From Clostridia bacterium (GTDB lineage: Bacteria > Bacillota_A > Clostridia > Oscillospirales > CAG-272): a stretch of 18,029 bases of DNA. Each line of letters begins with the position of its first letter. Positions within the stretch are counted from its first letter, which is position 1. The position numbers and the translations under genes are program-made. This document shows, one piece after another, positions 7,337-15,222 of the stretch. Where the stretch lies: NCBI GenBank assembly GCA_017632155.1, contig JAGBRZ010000209.1, positions 1 through 18,029 of the forward strand, read 5' to 3'. Under the pieces are notes generated by a model. The model worked only from the letters and a program-made list of their open reading frames with translations. It made no database searches and had not been told where the DNA came from.

Positions 7337-7550
7337 GTGGACAGTGGACAGAAAGTTGCGGGCAAATAATTTTGTACTGTACTATAAAAACACCGTTCAT
7401 TACAAAACTAAAATAAGCAAAAACTCGGATATTATGAAGCGCAAACTTCTTAATATCCGAGTTTATTGTTTATAAAATTATTAGTCGGTACAATGGAATG
7501 CAAATATCCAAATTAAATTATCATTCGCAACTTTCTGTCCACTGTCCACT
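7336..7550. repeat. 215-bp element with 25-bp perfect inverted ends
   Basis: 7336-7360 is the exact reverse complement of 7526-7550 (25 of 25). The ends consist of the CTGTCCACT short repeat plus TTTCTG/CGCAAC. Inside is a second perfect hairpin, 7421-7434 with 7451-7464 (14 bp), extended by a 4-bp GAAG/CTTC tip. No ORF is present. The left end begins on the final base of the SbcC-like stop codon. It has the size and layout of a MITE but no visible target duplication. Confidence 0.8.
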
Positions 7551-7564
7551 AATCACTGTCCACT

Positions 7565-7606
7565 AAAAAACCCACCCGTCAGCATTCGCTGACGGGTGGG
7601 TTTTTT
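7565..7606. terminator. Bidirectional rho-independent terminator
   Basis: A perfect stem at 7565-7583 and 7588-7606 with loop ATTC: 13 mostly GC pairs flanked by six A/T pairs that give a U-tract in both directions. It lies between the converging SbcC-like gene and rny and should end both transcripts. The remaining gap, 7607-7707, shows nothing recognisable. Confidence 0.93.
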
Positions 7607-7707
7607 ATTCACATCGCATTTCTGCGTTTTCTGCTTTAGGACTTTATATCAATATATCTTAAGCCGCGTGGGCTGATAAAAAGTGATAAAGTAAAATGTG
7701 ATTTTGA

Positions 7708-9258
7708 TTACTTTGCGTAATCTACCGCGCGGGATTCGCGGATGATGTGGACCTTGATCTGTCCGGGGTACTTGACGTCTTCCTTGATCTTCTGCGCCAT
7801 ATCGCGGGCGATGATCTTCATTGCAACGTCATCGACCTCCTCGGGCTTGACCATTACGCGGAGCTCGCGGCCTGCCTGGATTGCATAAGCCTTCTCGACT
7901 CCATTAAATTCCTTTGCGATCTCCTCAAGCTTTTCAAGACGCTTGGTGTAGTTTTCAAGATCCTCGCGGCGTGCGCCGGGTCTTGCGGCGGAGATTGCGT
8001 CTGCCGCCTGAACGAGAACTGCAATGATGGTTTTGGGTTCAACGTCGTTATGATGCGCCTCGATAGCGTGGATGACCTCGCGGCTCTCCTTGTACTTCTT
8101 GGCAGCGTTTACGCCGATCTGTACGTGAGTACCCTCGACGTCGTGGGGGAATGCCTTACCGATATCGTGGAGAAGACCCGCGCGACGAGCGGTTGCCGCG
8201 TCAACGCCGAGCTCTTCAGCCATGATTCCTGCGAGGAATGCAACCTCAACAGAGTGCTTGAGCACGTTCTGACCGTAGGATGTACGGTAACGGAGTCTTC
8301 CGAGAAGCTTGACAAGCTCGGGGTTAAGACCGTGAACGCCAACCTCGAAGGTTGCGCGCTCGCCCGCCTGCTTGACTCCTGCCTCGACCTCTCTCTTAGC
8401 CTTTTCAACCATCTCCTCAATGCGGGTGGGATGGATGCGGCCGTCCGCGATGAGCTTTTCAAGCGCAAGTCGCGCGATCTCGCGGCGAACGGGGTCGAAG
8501 CCCGAAAGGGTGATAGCCTCGGGGGTATCGTCGATGATGAGATCGACGCCCGTAAGCTTTTCGAGCATAAGAATGTTTCTTCCTTCGCGTCCGATGATGC
8601 GTCCCTTCATCTCCTCACCGGGGAGAGAAACGCTTGTGATGGTCGCCTCGGAAACGTTGTCCGCGGCGTATCTCTGGATAGCGAGTGAAATGTAATTGCG
8701 TGCCTTGGTGTCTGCCTCGTCCTTGAACTGCTCCTCGAGCTCGTCCATTCTCTGTGCAAACTCAAATTTTGCAACGCTTTCGAGCTTTTCGATAAGCTCT
8801 GTTTTTGCCTCCTCGGCGGTCAGACCCGAAATACGCTCAAGAGCCTTTGTCTGAAGTTCGAGAGAAGCATTGAGCTGTTCGCGAACGATCTCGTTGTCCT
8901 TGATGCGCTTATCAAGCTGCTCGTTCTTCTTTTCGAGCTGCTCGGTCTTTTTGTCGAGGGATTCTTCCTTCTGTGTTAATCTGCGCTCGGATCGGGAGAT
9001 CTCGCTACGGCGTTCCTTGATCTCTTTTTCGTTTTCGGAACGCATTTGATTGATCTCTTTCTGAGCGGCAAGTATCATCTTGTTTGCTTCGGCTTCTGCC
9101 GCAACTTTTGCGTCAGCTTCGATCTTCTTTGCGCGTTCTTCAGCAATGCCGAGTTTCTTTTCGGCAATTGAACGGCGGATGAGAATACCGATGACGATTC
9201 CAAGTGCGATACCGACAACACCGATAGCCACACAAATGATAATGTGAATCAATTCCAA
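7708..9258 (-). CDS. rny: Ribonuclease Y
   Basis: Membrane-anchored endoribonuclease that starts mRNA decay in Bacillota. Order: N-terminal transmembrane helix, a long charged coiled coil (to about residue 145), a KH domain with [10 protein letters not shown] (about 220-229), and an HD domain with HSVEVA and [11 protein letters not shown] (around 365). The C-terminal region is intact. With the first in-frame start (GTG at 9270) it is 520 aa, but the AAGGAGG there touches that GTG and leaves no spacing. The TTG at 9258-9256 follows the same site by about 11 nt, so I prefer a 516-aa product. Transcribed alone from the promoter at 9347-9375, with a leader of about 80 nt. Confidence 0.95.
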   Translation of the reverse strand: MELIHIIICVAIGVVGIALGIVIGILIRRSIAEKKLGIAEERAKKIEADAKVAAEAEANKMILAAQKEINQMRSENEKEIKERRSEISRSERRLTQKEESLDKKTEQLEKKNEQLDKRIKDNEIVREQLNASLELQTKALERISGLTAEEAKTELIEKLESVAKFEFAQRMDELEEQFKDEADTKARNYISLAIQRYAADNVSEATITSVSLPGEEMKGRIIGREGRNILMLEKLTGVDLIIDDTPEAITLSGFDPVRREIARLALEKLIADGRIHPTRIEEMVEKAKREVEAGVKQAGERATFEVGVHGLNPELVKLLGRLRYRTSYGQNVLKHSVEVAFLAGIMAEELGVDAATARRAGLLHDIGKAFPHDVEGTHVQIGVNAAKKYKESREVIHAIEAHHNDVEPKTIIAVLVQAADAISAARPGARREDLENYTKRLEKLEEIAKEFNGVEKAYAIQAGRELRVMVKPEEVDDVAMKIIARDMAQKIKEDVKYPGQIKVHIIRESRAVDYAK

Positions 9259-9346
9259 TTTCTTTTGCACCTCCTTTGTTGCTTTCTTTCAAAATCGAAA
9301 TTATGAGATATATACTAAATAAATAAGAATAAACTCATACCACTTT

Positions 9347-9375
9347 ATTGTATCACAAAAGATAGGATTTGTCAA
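9347..9375 (-). promoter_or_regulatory. rny promoter
   Basis: Minus strand: -35 TTGACA (9375-9370), a 17-nt spacer, and -10 TACAAT (9352-9347). It abuts the U-tract of the terminator that ends the upstream operon, so rny appears to be insulated from that operon. Confidence 0.85.
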
Positions 9376-9377
9376 GC

Positions 9378-9414
9378 AAAAAATGCAGAAAGTGAAGCTA
9401 CTTCCTGCATTTTT
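9378..9414 (-). terminator. Terminator of the five-gene operon
   Basis: Stem AAAAATGCAG/CTGCATTTTT (9405-9414 with 9379-9388) with an inner AAGT/ACTT pairing, followed on the minus strand by a run of T. It starts 17 nt after the last gene of the operon. The flanking A and T runs make it possibly bidirectional. Confidence 0.85.
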
Positions 9415-9430
9415 CAACAATATTTGAAAT

Positions 9431-10096
9431 TTAATCGTCCTCTTCTTTATCGTATCTCTTGAAGGGGTCCATTCTGTGTCTTTTCTCAAGCGGAATCGCG
9501 GCAAAGAACAGAACGAGGAATATCACGCAGAGGACGGAGGCAGCTATCGAGGGATTGAACCGCGCGGCGATAACGCTGAGGTCATTCATAACGTAATATT
9601 TATAAAACAGATGCCTGATAACGTAGGGCATAAAGGTCGGATAAACGGGCAAAAGCAAGGAAATAAACACAAGCCACTTGCCCGGGAAGAAGGTCTTGAA
9701 CCAGACCTTTGCGCGGTTGGTACCGGGCGACATCGGATCACCCGCAAGGATAAGGCAGGCGAAGACGAGCAGGTAGAGCGCAAGCACTCCCGCTATGACA
9801 AAGCAAAGCACGTATGCGGTGGTTGCCGGCTTGAGCGCGCCCGCAAGAAGCTCGGTGTAGCTATCGTCCTTTGCGGCATCGAAGGAGCCGATACCCGCCA
9901 AAGCAGCAGATACCATTTCATTCACCGATTGCAAGCTATACACGGTCTTTCCGTCATGGAAGCGGACGCATTTGACGAGGCAGAAGAACCACGATGCAAG
10001 TGTAAGTATCGCGGGCGAGCAATATTTGAGCCAAACGAGCGTCTTTTCGAAATTATGTCTGCGACGCGTTTTGATCGAGGGAATATGTTCTGCCAT
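9431..10096 (-). CDS. Hypothetical four-TM membrane protein
   Basis: Not recognised. 221 residues with a basic N-terminus (KTRRRH near residue 9) and about four hydrophobic helices, near 24-43, 93-115, 140-160 and 185-205. A soluble loop of about 45 residues lies between the first two, and the C-terminus is charged (ending KEEDD). The start at 10096 is chosen because its ATG is one base after the stop of the HD gene (TAAGATG). A longer reading to 10150 would overlap that gene. Last gene of the five-gene operon, directly followed by its terminator. The tight coupling suggests co-expression with the HD protein and MltG; a role in the envelope is possible but not shown. Confidence 0.75.
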   Translation of the reverse strand: MAEHIPSIKTRRRHNFEKTLVWLKYCSPAILTLASWFFCLVKCVRFHDGKTVYSLQSVNEMVSAALAGIGSFDAAKDDSYTELLAGALKPATTAYVLCFVIAGVLALYLLVFACLILAGDPMSPGTNRAKVWFKTFFPGKWLVFISLLLPVYPTFMPYVIRHLFYKYYVMNDLSVIAARFNPSIAASVLCVIFLVLFFAAIPLEKRHRMDPFKRYDKEEDD

Positions 10097-10097
10097 C

Positions 10098-10694
10098 TTA
10101 TTTATCCTCGGGCATTCCCTCAAGGAAATATGCGGCTTCCATATCCGCAACCATCAGGGCAAAGGCGAGGGGGAACATTTCAAGCGCACGGCCAACGGTG
10201 CCGTTGTCCTCGGGGCCCGAAAAACCCATATGATATCTGATGGCAAACGCCTCATCGCGGGTCAGGCGCATAAAGCCCGATGCGATATACACCGACTTTT
10301 CACCGTGGCCGTAGGGGAGGCTATCCTCGATGGTGTAATAGGGTACGGTCACCCACGCGCCGTTTTTCTTGACGTTGCGGCTTTCAACGCGGTAGAAATT
10401 GATCTTACAAAGATCGTGCAGAAGCGCGGCGATGGCAATGCTTTCGTCGCTGTAATGGATTCCGTAATCCTCCTTCATTCTTCTGCGGTTCATAATGTCA
10501 ACAAGGCAATCATAAACGTTGAGGCTGTGGCGGCAAAGTCCGCCAACCTCGGCGCCGTGATAGCGCGTCGAGGCGGGAGCCGTGAAGAAATCGCAGGACT
10601 CGGAGCAAAGATAGTTCAGCAGCTCCGCAGATCCCTCTCGGGTGATCTTTTCCTTGTATATCTGTATAAATCTTTCTTTATCCGTCATCATCAT
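10098..10694 (-). CDS. HD-domain hydrolase
   Basis: Predicted metal-dependent phosphohydrolase of the HD superfamily; substrate unknown. Metal-binding residues visible in 198 aa are H56 (RHSLNVYD), H93-D94 (LLHDLCK), H130 and H155 (RYHMG), and D184 (VADMEAA). That is a full HD set with extra histidines, compatible with a two-metal site as in nucleotide or cyclic-nucleotide hydrolases. AAAGGAG lies 9 nt before the first of three consecutive ATG/ATG/ATG codons. Fourth gene of the operon, 14 nt after MltG. Without a linked sensor or nucleic-acid-binding domain its partner cannot be named. Confidence 0.82.
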   Translation of the reverse strand: MMMTDKERFIQIYKEKITREGSAELLNYLCSESCDFFTAPASTRYHGAEVGGLCRHSLNVYDCLVDIMNRRRMKEDYGIHYSDESIAIAALLHDLCKINFYRVESRNVKKNGAWVTVPYYTIEDSLPYGHGEKSVYIASGFMRLTRDEAFAIRYHMGFSGPEDNGTVGRALEMFPLAFALMVADMEAAYFLEGMPEDK

Positions 10695-10708
10695 TTTGAT
10701 AATCTCCT

Positions 10709-11962
10709 TTATTCTTTTTCTGCGGCTTCGGCTTTCTTGATGTCCGCGATATTTTTCTCGTGATCTTTAAGAGTGGTGGCATAGTACATCACGCCGTATT
10801 TGTCGGAAACGAAGTAGTAATAATCCTTGTCGGCATCCGCGGGGTCGAAGGCGCAAGCGATCGAGTTATAGCTGGGGCTGCAGATCGGGCCGGGGGGCAG
10901 ACCTTCCTCTTTGTAGGAATTATAGGGATTATCAAGCTCCAGATCCTCCAGAGTGATGTCGGTGACTCGCTTGCCCGCGATGCAGGAAAGGGCATAGACT
11001 ATCGTCGAGTCGCACTCAAGATTGGGGAAGGTTGCGGGATCCTTGAGTCTGTTGTGGATGACCGAAGAAACCATATCAAAGTCATTGACCTGATACGCCT
11101 CCTTCTCGATGATGGATGCGATGGTCAGAAGCTCATCGATGGTGTATTCCGATTCCTCAGCCGCCTCGAAGAATTTCGACTGACGGAAGACCTTTGCAAA
11201 CTGATCGAGCAGACGGCAAAGGTAATATTCGGGCTTTCGTCCGGTGTAAAAATCATAGGTGTCGGGGTAGAGATAGCCCTCGAGCAGGTAATATCTGCCC
11301 GTCATATCAATATCCTTCAAAAATTCATATTCCGCGCCGAAATCATAAGTGGTCATACATTCAAGAAACTCCTCGCGGCTTGAGCAGCCGTTTGCCTCGA
11401 AGAGAGCAATGATCTCGTCAACCGTCGAGCCCTCGGGGAAGGTGATTCGAACCGTTGTCAGCGTCATCGTTTCAACGAAAGAGAGCATGAGGGTGTCGTA
11501 GTTCATATTCGTGGCGATGGTGTAAGTGCCGCCGACGAATTTGTAGGCGGGGCTTGTATCGACGTTTTTGAGCGTGCAATAAAATCTGAAAAGCCAGGGA
11601 TAATTGATCGCACCCGCGTCGCCGAGAATTTCGGAAAGCTCCTCTGTGGTGACGTAATCGGGGATGACGACCTCTACCGTCTTTTCCTCCTTGACGAAGG
11701 CAAAAATATCATTGGCGCAAGCAAGCGCGAAGGTCGAAAGCGCGATCGACACGGTTATGATGGCGACGATATAAACAAGCGCCTTGATGACCGCAGATAC
11801 CGTGCTTTGCGTTTCGGTATAGTCGCTTTTGTCGAAAAATTCCTTTTCCTCGGGGTCAAGATCGCGGAGGGCCGCGGCGTATTCTGCGCGGGTGTAGCCG
11901 CCGATCAGCTCCTTTTTATTCGGCTTTTTCGGCTTTTTTTGTGTGATTTTTTCTTTTTCCAT
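10709..11962 (-). CDS. mltG: Endolytic transglycosylase MltG (YceG-like)
   Basis: Cleaves nascent peptidoglycan strands and is thought to end glycan chain growth; anchored in the membrane. The 417-residue product has a basic, lysine-rich cytoplasmic N-terminus, one transmembrane helix near residue 60-85, and an extracellular YceG domain. The catalytic glutamate motif IIEKEA is in LLTIASIIEKEA, followed by NRL and LECDSTIVYAL. The C-terminus has the conserved NPYNSY-x5-PPGPI segment. The start at 11962 (MEKEK) has AAAGGAA in front; a longer frame from 12022 would overlap the upstream CPBP gene. Third gene of the operon. Confidence 0.92.
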   Translation of the reverse strand: MEKEKITQKKPKKPNKKELIGGYTRAEYAAALRDLDPEEKEFFDKSDYTETQSTVSAVIKALVYIVAIITVSIALSTFALACANDIFAFVKEEKTVEVVIPDYVTTEELSEILGDAGAINYPWLFRFYCTLKNVDTSPAYKFVGGTYTIATNMNYDTLMLSFVETMTLTTVRITFPEGSTVDEIIALFEANGCSSREEFLECMTTYDFGAEYEFLKDIDMTGRYYLLEGYLYPDTYDFYTGRKPEYYLCRLLDQFAKVFRQSKFFEAAEESEYTIDELLTIASIIEKEAYQVNDFDMVSSVIHNRLKDPATFPNLECDSTIVYALSCIAGKRVTDITLEDLELDNPYNSYKEEGLPPGPICSPSYNSIACAFDPADADKDYYYFVSDKYGVMYYATTLKDHEKNIADIKKAEAAEKE

Positions 11963-11975
11963 TGGTTTTCCTTTC

Positions 11976-12944
11976 TCAAAGATCGATAAAGACCGCCGCG
12001 GTATACGCGATATAGCATACAAGCGCGGGGAAGGAGAAGAAGGAGCCGAGCGTTGCGGCTATGCGCGGATGCTTCGCCGCGAATTCATCGAGGGGCGAGG
12101 AGTCGGCATCTGCGGGGGGATAGGGTGGATCGATCGTTCTGTAATCCGAGGGGAGATCGAACCTGGCGTAGTTCTTATAAAGTCTTGCCGCATCTGCGGT
12201 AAATATACCGAGCGATAGCAAAAATACTGCCGTCAAAAGGGTCATAAAGAGCTCGTCACCGCCAAGCTCGGCAAGCGTTTGCATATAGGGTCTGCCGAAA
12301 ATGCCGATCATATTGTGGCAGAAATGAAGAACCATAACCGCAAGGAGCGAGCGCGAGGCATAAAGCGTGAGCGCAAGAATCAGACCCGCGAAGAAATAGG
12401 TGGGGAAACGCTCGATGTCGAAATGCAGAAGCGCGAAAAATATCGAGCTGAGCAGAACGGCGGCGGTCGATGAGCGCTTTTCGTACTCCGATATCAGAAG
12501 TCCGCGGAACACAAATTCCTCGCAAAGCGCAGGAAGGGCGGCATAAGCTAAAATGAGATAGAGCGAGCTTTGCGCCGTGCCCTCGTTTTTCGAGATAAAC
12601 ACGCCCCAAAGGTCGTAATTTGCCGCAAATGCCGAGTCACCGAGGGTATAGCTGTCGATAAGTATCGTGCCCGAGGTGAGGGCGATCAGCCCCGAAATGA
12701 GCAAAAGCAGGTGACCGGGGCCGAAGATCGAGATGCGGAATCTTGTGAAATCGAGCCCCAGCGCCCTTATATAAAATGCGGCGGGCATCAAAAAGATCAC
12801 AAGCTGCAACACGATCACGGCAACGTACTCGTTTTCGCGCGTCAAGAGTGCGGTGTCGATCAGTCTGCTTGAATAAAGCAGCAGAAAGACCGCAAGAACG
12901 AGCAAGGGAGCCGTGTTGGCGGGGTTTTTGAAGTAATATTTCAT
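11976..12944 (-). CDS. CPBP family intramembrane metalloprotease (CAAX/Abi-like)
   Basis: 322-residue integral membrane protein with about seven to eight hydrophobic segments. CPBP motifs: CEEFVFR with E142, E143 and R147; FALLHFD with H174; and HFCHN with H207, H210 and N211. These are the expected glutamate and histidine metal ligands of the Rce1-like fold. The C-terminal 80 residues carry another helix pair and a proline-rich loop (PPYPPAD). Its ATG overlaps the stop of the DJ-1 gene by one base (TAATG), and MltG begins 13 nt downstream. Members process prenylated proteins or peptides, or act in bacteriocin immunity; the substrate here is unknown. Confidence 0.87.
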   Translation of the reverse strand: MKYYFKNPANTAPLLVLAVFLLLYSSRLIDTALLTRENEYVAVIVLQLVIFLMPAAFYIRALGLDFTRFRISIFGPGHLLLLISGLIALTSGTILIDSYTLGDSAFAANYDLWGVFISKNEGTAQSSLYLILAYAALPALCEEFVFRGLLISEYEKRSSTAAVLLSSIFFALLHFDIERFPTYFFAGLILALTLYASRSLLAVMVLHFCHNMIGIFGRPYMQTLAELGGDELFMTLLTAVFLLSLGIFTADAARLYKNYARFDLPSDYRTIDPPYPPADADSSPLDEFAAKHPRIAATLGSFFSFPALVCYIAYTAAVFIDL

Positions 12945-13480
12945 TATTTTGCAAGAACTGCGGCAAAGAGTTTGTCCGCCTCTTCTCTGCCCCTCAGGGC
13001 GGCAACGATCTCGATGCCGAACTCAAGAGCCGCGCCCATACCGACACCCGTGATGACCTGACCGTCACGCACAGCACGTCCGCCGACGGTCGCGCCCTCG
13101 AGATATTCTTCAAAACCGGGGAAGCAGGTTGCCTTTTTGCCGCGAAGAATGCCGCGCTTGCCGAGGATCATCGGCGCGGCGCAGATAGCGCAGATAAGAG
13201 CATTATTTTCAAGCGCGCTGTCAAGCGCCTTGTGAACGACGGGAGAAGCATCGAGATTCTTCGTTCCGGGCATACCGCCGGGAAGAATGACGCATTCGGG
13301 GGAGTTATCGGAGAGATCCGAGTCAAGCATATCAGCCTTCACGGTAATTCCGTGCGAGCCGGTAATGTCGAGCGAGCCGACACCGACAGTCTTGACATCA
13401 AGACCGGCGCGACGCATAAGGTCGAGGGGCATCAGAGCTTCAATTTCTTCGAATCCGTTTGCGAGAAACATATAGATCAT
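12944..13480 (-). CDS. DJ-1/PfpI (ThiJ/YajL-like) family protein
   Basis: 178-residue single-domain flavodoxin-like protein. The nucleophile-elbow cysteine is C100 in AICAAPM, and the supporting glutamate is E14 in FEEIEA. An oxyanion region with LPGGMPG lies at 66-72. Length and motifs match YajL/DJ-1-type proteins, reported as glyoxalases, chaperones or deglycases (the last is disputed). AAAGGAA upstream supports the ATG. First gene of the operon DJ-1, CPBP, MltG, HD, membrane protein. No convincing sigma-A promoter was found in 13481-13580; the stretch in front holds a 10-bp hairpin (13539-13560) and unit E. Confidence 0.9.
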   Translation of the reverse strand: MIYMFLANGFEEIEALMPLDLMRRAGLDVKTVGVGSLDITGSHGITVKADMLDSDLSDNSPECVILPGGMPGTKNLDASPVVHKALDSALENNALICAICAAPMILGKRGILRGKKATCFPGFEEYLEGATVGGRAVRDGQVITGVGMGAALEFGIEIVAALRGREEADKLFAAVLAK

Positions 13481-13538
13481 TGTTTTGGTTCCTTTTCTTT
13501 AGTTAGATGGTTTAAGTGCAGAGTGCCGAGTTATTGTA

Positions 13539-13830
13539 ACTTTTCGCCGAGGCGAAAAGTATTTTGTAAAATTTCAAAAAGCGAGAAAGTTTTGATCAAA
13601 CTTTTTCAAAAGTTTGCGGTTTCTTAAGGCGGAGCCTTAAGTCGCGCTCCGCAGACATATTTGCCTACGGCAAAAGTCGACTCTGTCTTGTCGGCTCCCG
13701 CCTCCATTTTCCTTCGGAAAACCGCCAGAGCCGCGGCGAAAATCCCATTGTGCTTCAAACAGACGGCGCCCCGCCGGCTGTTTGGAAGGAGTCAAGCCTT
13801 ACCTTGCGTAAGGCTTGCGCTCCTTCACCC
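13539..13830 (-). repeat. Palindrome array, copy 2 (hairpins A', B', D', E', F')
   Basis: On the minus strand it starts at the base after the TAA of paralogue 2. A' is 13826-13785: outer stem 13820-13826/13785-13791, inner stem 13808-13817/13793-13802. B' is 13784-13756. An extra set of stems covers 13733-13660, including CGGCTC/GAGCCG, TTTTCC/GGAAAA and TTTGCC/GGCAAA. D' is 13641-13623, E' is 13619-13581 and F' is 13560-13539. Order and strand relative to the gene match copy 1, although stem sequences differ and are compensated. The intervening part is longer here, so insertions or losses of hairpin units have occurred. Confidence 0.75.
13581..13619 (-). repeat. 39-bp repeat unit E, copy 2
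   Basis: Identical on the minus strand to 3717-3755 over all 39 bases. In both copies it lies three or four bases after the TCC-loop hairpin D. It is placed downstream of paralogue 2 and upstream of the DJ-1 operon. Confidence 0.9.
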
Positions 13831-14304
13831 TTATGAAAATTCTTTATCACGTTCCACGGTCGGAACGCCGTGATCCTTAAAAAATTGCATCAAAACCGGG
13901 CAATCCGAAATGAAAAAATAGTCATAGCCATCGCAGCTTTTGACTGCGTAGGTGGAATTATATTTATCTTTATACGAACCCAGCGTAATATCATCATTCC
14001 TCTTCGGAACGATCTTCTCAATATCCGAAAGTGCAATTCTTCGATCTTTTGAATGCAGACGGTGAAGGATCAGCTCGTCGGTCTTCTCGTCGTAATAAAT
14101 ACAGTTGTAGATCATACCGATAAGTATCCACACAATTCTCATACCTATCGGAACAAAAAACAAGATTTCAAATATTGCAAGGACTTTCGTTAATTTATAC
14201 GACCACACACACATCGCGATGATCATAACAATGAAAAAAACATACTGTCCGATATCTAAAAACATCCGCCATCCGTTGCGCATATTGATGTAATATTTTT
14301 TCAT
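13831..14304 (-). CDS. Small membrane protein with C-terminal PH-like domain (paralogue 2)
   Basis: 157 residues, paralogue of the protein at 3066-3560. It has the same start pattern (MKKYYIN-x2-NGW), two hydrophobic segments (about 17-37 and 42-72), then YYDEKTDELIL, RRIALSDI and DYFFISDCP. Function unknown; a PH-like soluble domain is inferred. Its ATG overlaps the TGA of the upstream gene (ATGA), so it is translationally coupled to the four-TM protein. Its own stop is followed immediately by the palindrome array. Base composition is more AT-rich than the surrounding housekeeping genes, as it is for paralogue 1, which hints at accessory status. Confidence 0.72.
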   Translation of the reverse strand: MKKYYINMRNGWRMFLDIGQYVFFIVMIIAMCVWSYKLTKVLAIFEILFFVPIGMRIVWILIGMIYNCIYYDEKTDELILHRLHSKDRRIALSDIEKIVPKRNDDITLGSYKDKYNSTYAVKSCDGYDYFFISDCPVLMQFFKDHGVPTVERDKEFS

Positions 14305-15164
14305 CTTCTTGTAACTTTCACCTTGCCTTTTGCCGATTCTGCACCGAAGCGGACGACGACGGTCTTGCCGCTGATGCCTTCAAGCGTGACCGATACTTCG
14401 TCATTGATCGGCACTCTTGAATGAATCACGCCGTCAACGAGTATGAAAATCTCCATATTTCCCTTTTCGTTAATTGACATGATCGTTAAGGTCAGCGAAT
14501 CGCTGTCGGTCAGAGTTGCCTGCATAGTTCGGATTCCGCTTATCTCGGATGCAGAAAATGACGAAATATCGTAATCATATTTCGCAAGGTCGCCCGTAAC
14601 ATTAGTCTGCGCGCCTTCAAACTTCTCGCTGAAAGCAAGCATCGTCAATTGACGAGATGAATTTATTATATCATCTTCGGTTATAACGGCAAGTGCTGTA
14701 CTCCCGACGCTCATATCTGGTATAGTGTAATCGGAATGAAGCGAAAGCATTTGCATCATCTTGATTAGGACTATCAAAATCACCGCAAATACAAGCGGAA
14801 TTGCTAAAAACGCAATGTAGGTGGATTTTTTTGCACTCGGACGACTCTTTTCTTCATCGGGATCATGTTCGCATTTGTATTGCTGTGCAACAAAAAGCAA
14901 ATTAGCAACAAATAGAATCAGACCTTCGACTACGATATTGAGTACCGTATTCTGCCCCGTCAAAACGTAATCGGAAAACAAATACGCTACTATGAATCCG
15001 CCGAAAAAGGTCAGCATAAACTTGCCCCATTCGACAGCGCTTCTCGGCTTGTGCTTTTTTATCACACCCATTGTAACAAACACGATGAAAATAGTAGACC
15101 AAAACGGAATAAAACTCAGCCATAGCTGTATTTTTTGAAATTTTGTGAAATTCTTAGTATCCAT
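14301..15164 (-). CDS. Hypothetical membrane protein with C-terminal extracytoplasmic domain
   Basis: Not recognised. In 287 residues there are four hydrophobic segments, near 12-33, 46-66, 72-93 and 115-138. A short cytoplasmic linker rich in charge and serine (EHDPDEEKSRPSAKKS) precedes the last one. The final ~145 residues look soluble and beta-rich, end in lysine and arginine, and would face outside if the N-terminus is inside. GGAGG at 15170-15174 supports the ATG. It forms a two-gene unit with paralogue 2. No enzyme motif is evident; a cell-envelope or sensing role is possible only by topology. Confidence 0.65.
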   Translation of the reverse strand: MDTKNFTKFQKIQLWLSFIPFWSTIFIVFVTMGVIKKHKPRSAVEWGKFMLTFFGGFIVAYLFSDYVLTGQNTVLNIVVEGLILFVANLLFVAQQYKCEHDPDEEKSRPSAKKSTYIAFLAIPLVFAVILIVLIKMMQMLSLHSDYTIPDMSVGSTALAVITEDDIINSSRQLTMLAFSEKFEGAQTNVTGDLAKYDYDISSFSASEISGIRTMQATLTDSDSLTLTIMSINEKGNMEIFILVDGVIHSRVPINDEVSVTLEGISGKTVVVRFGAESAKGKVKVTRR

Positions 15165-15222
15165 CTTTGCCTCCGTAAAAACTTTGCTACTATCTGTAGG
15201 GGATAATTTTATAAAATCGAAA

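Noticed and set aside
10097..10150. Longer start for the four-TM protein
   Set aside because: It would read into the end of the HD gene; the ATG one base after the HD stop fits operon coupling.
11963..12022. Longer MltG start
   Set aside because: It would overlap the CPBP gene and lacks a ribosome binding site; the ATG at 11962 has AAAGGAA at proper spacing.
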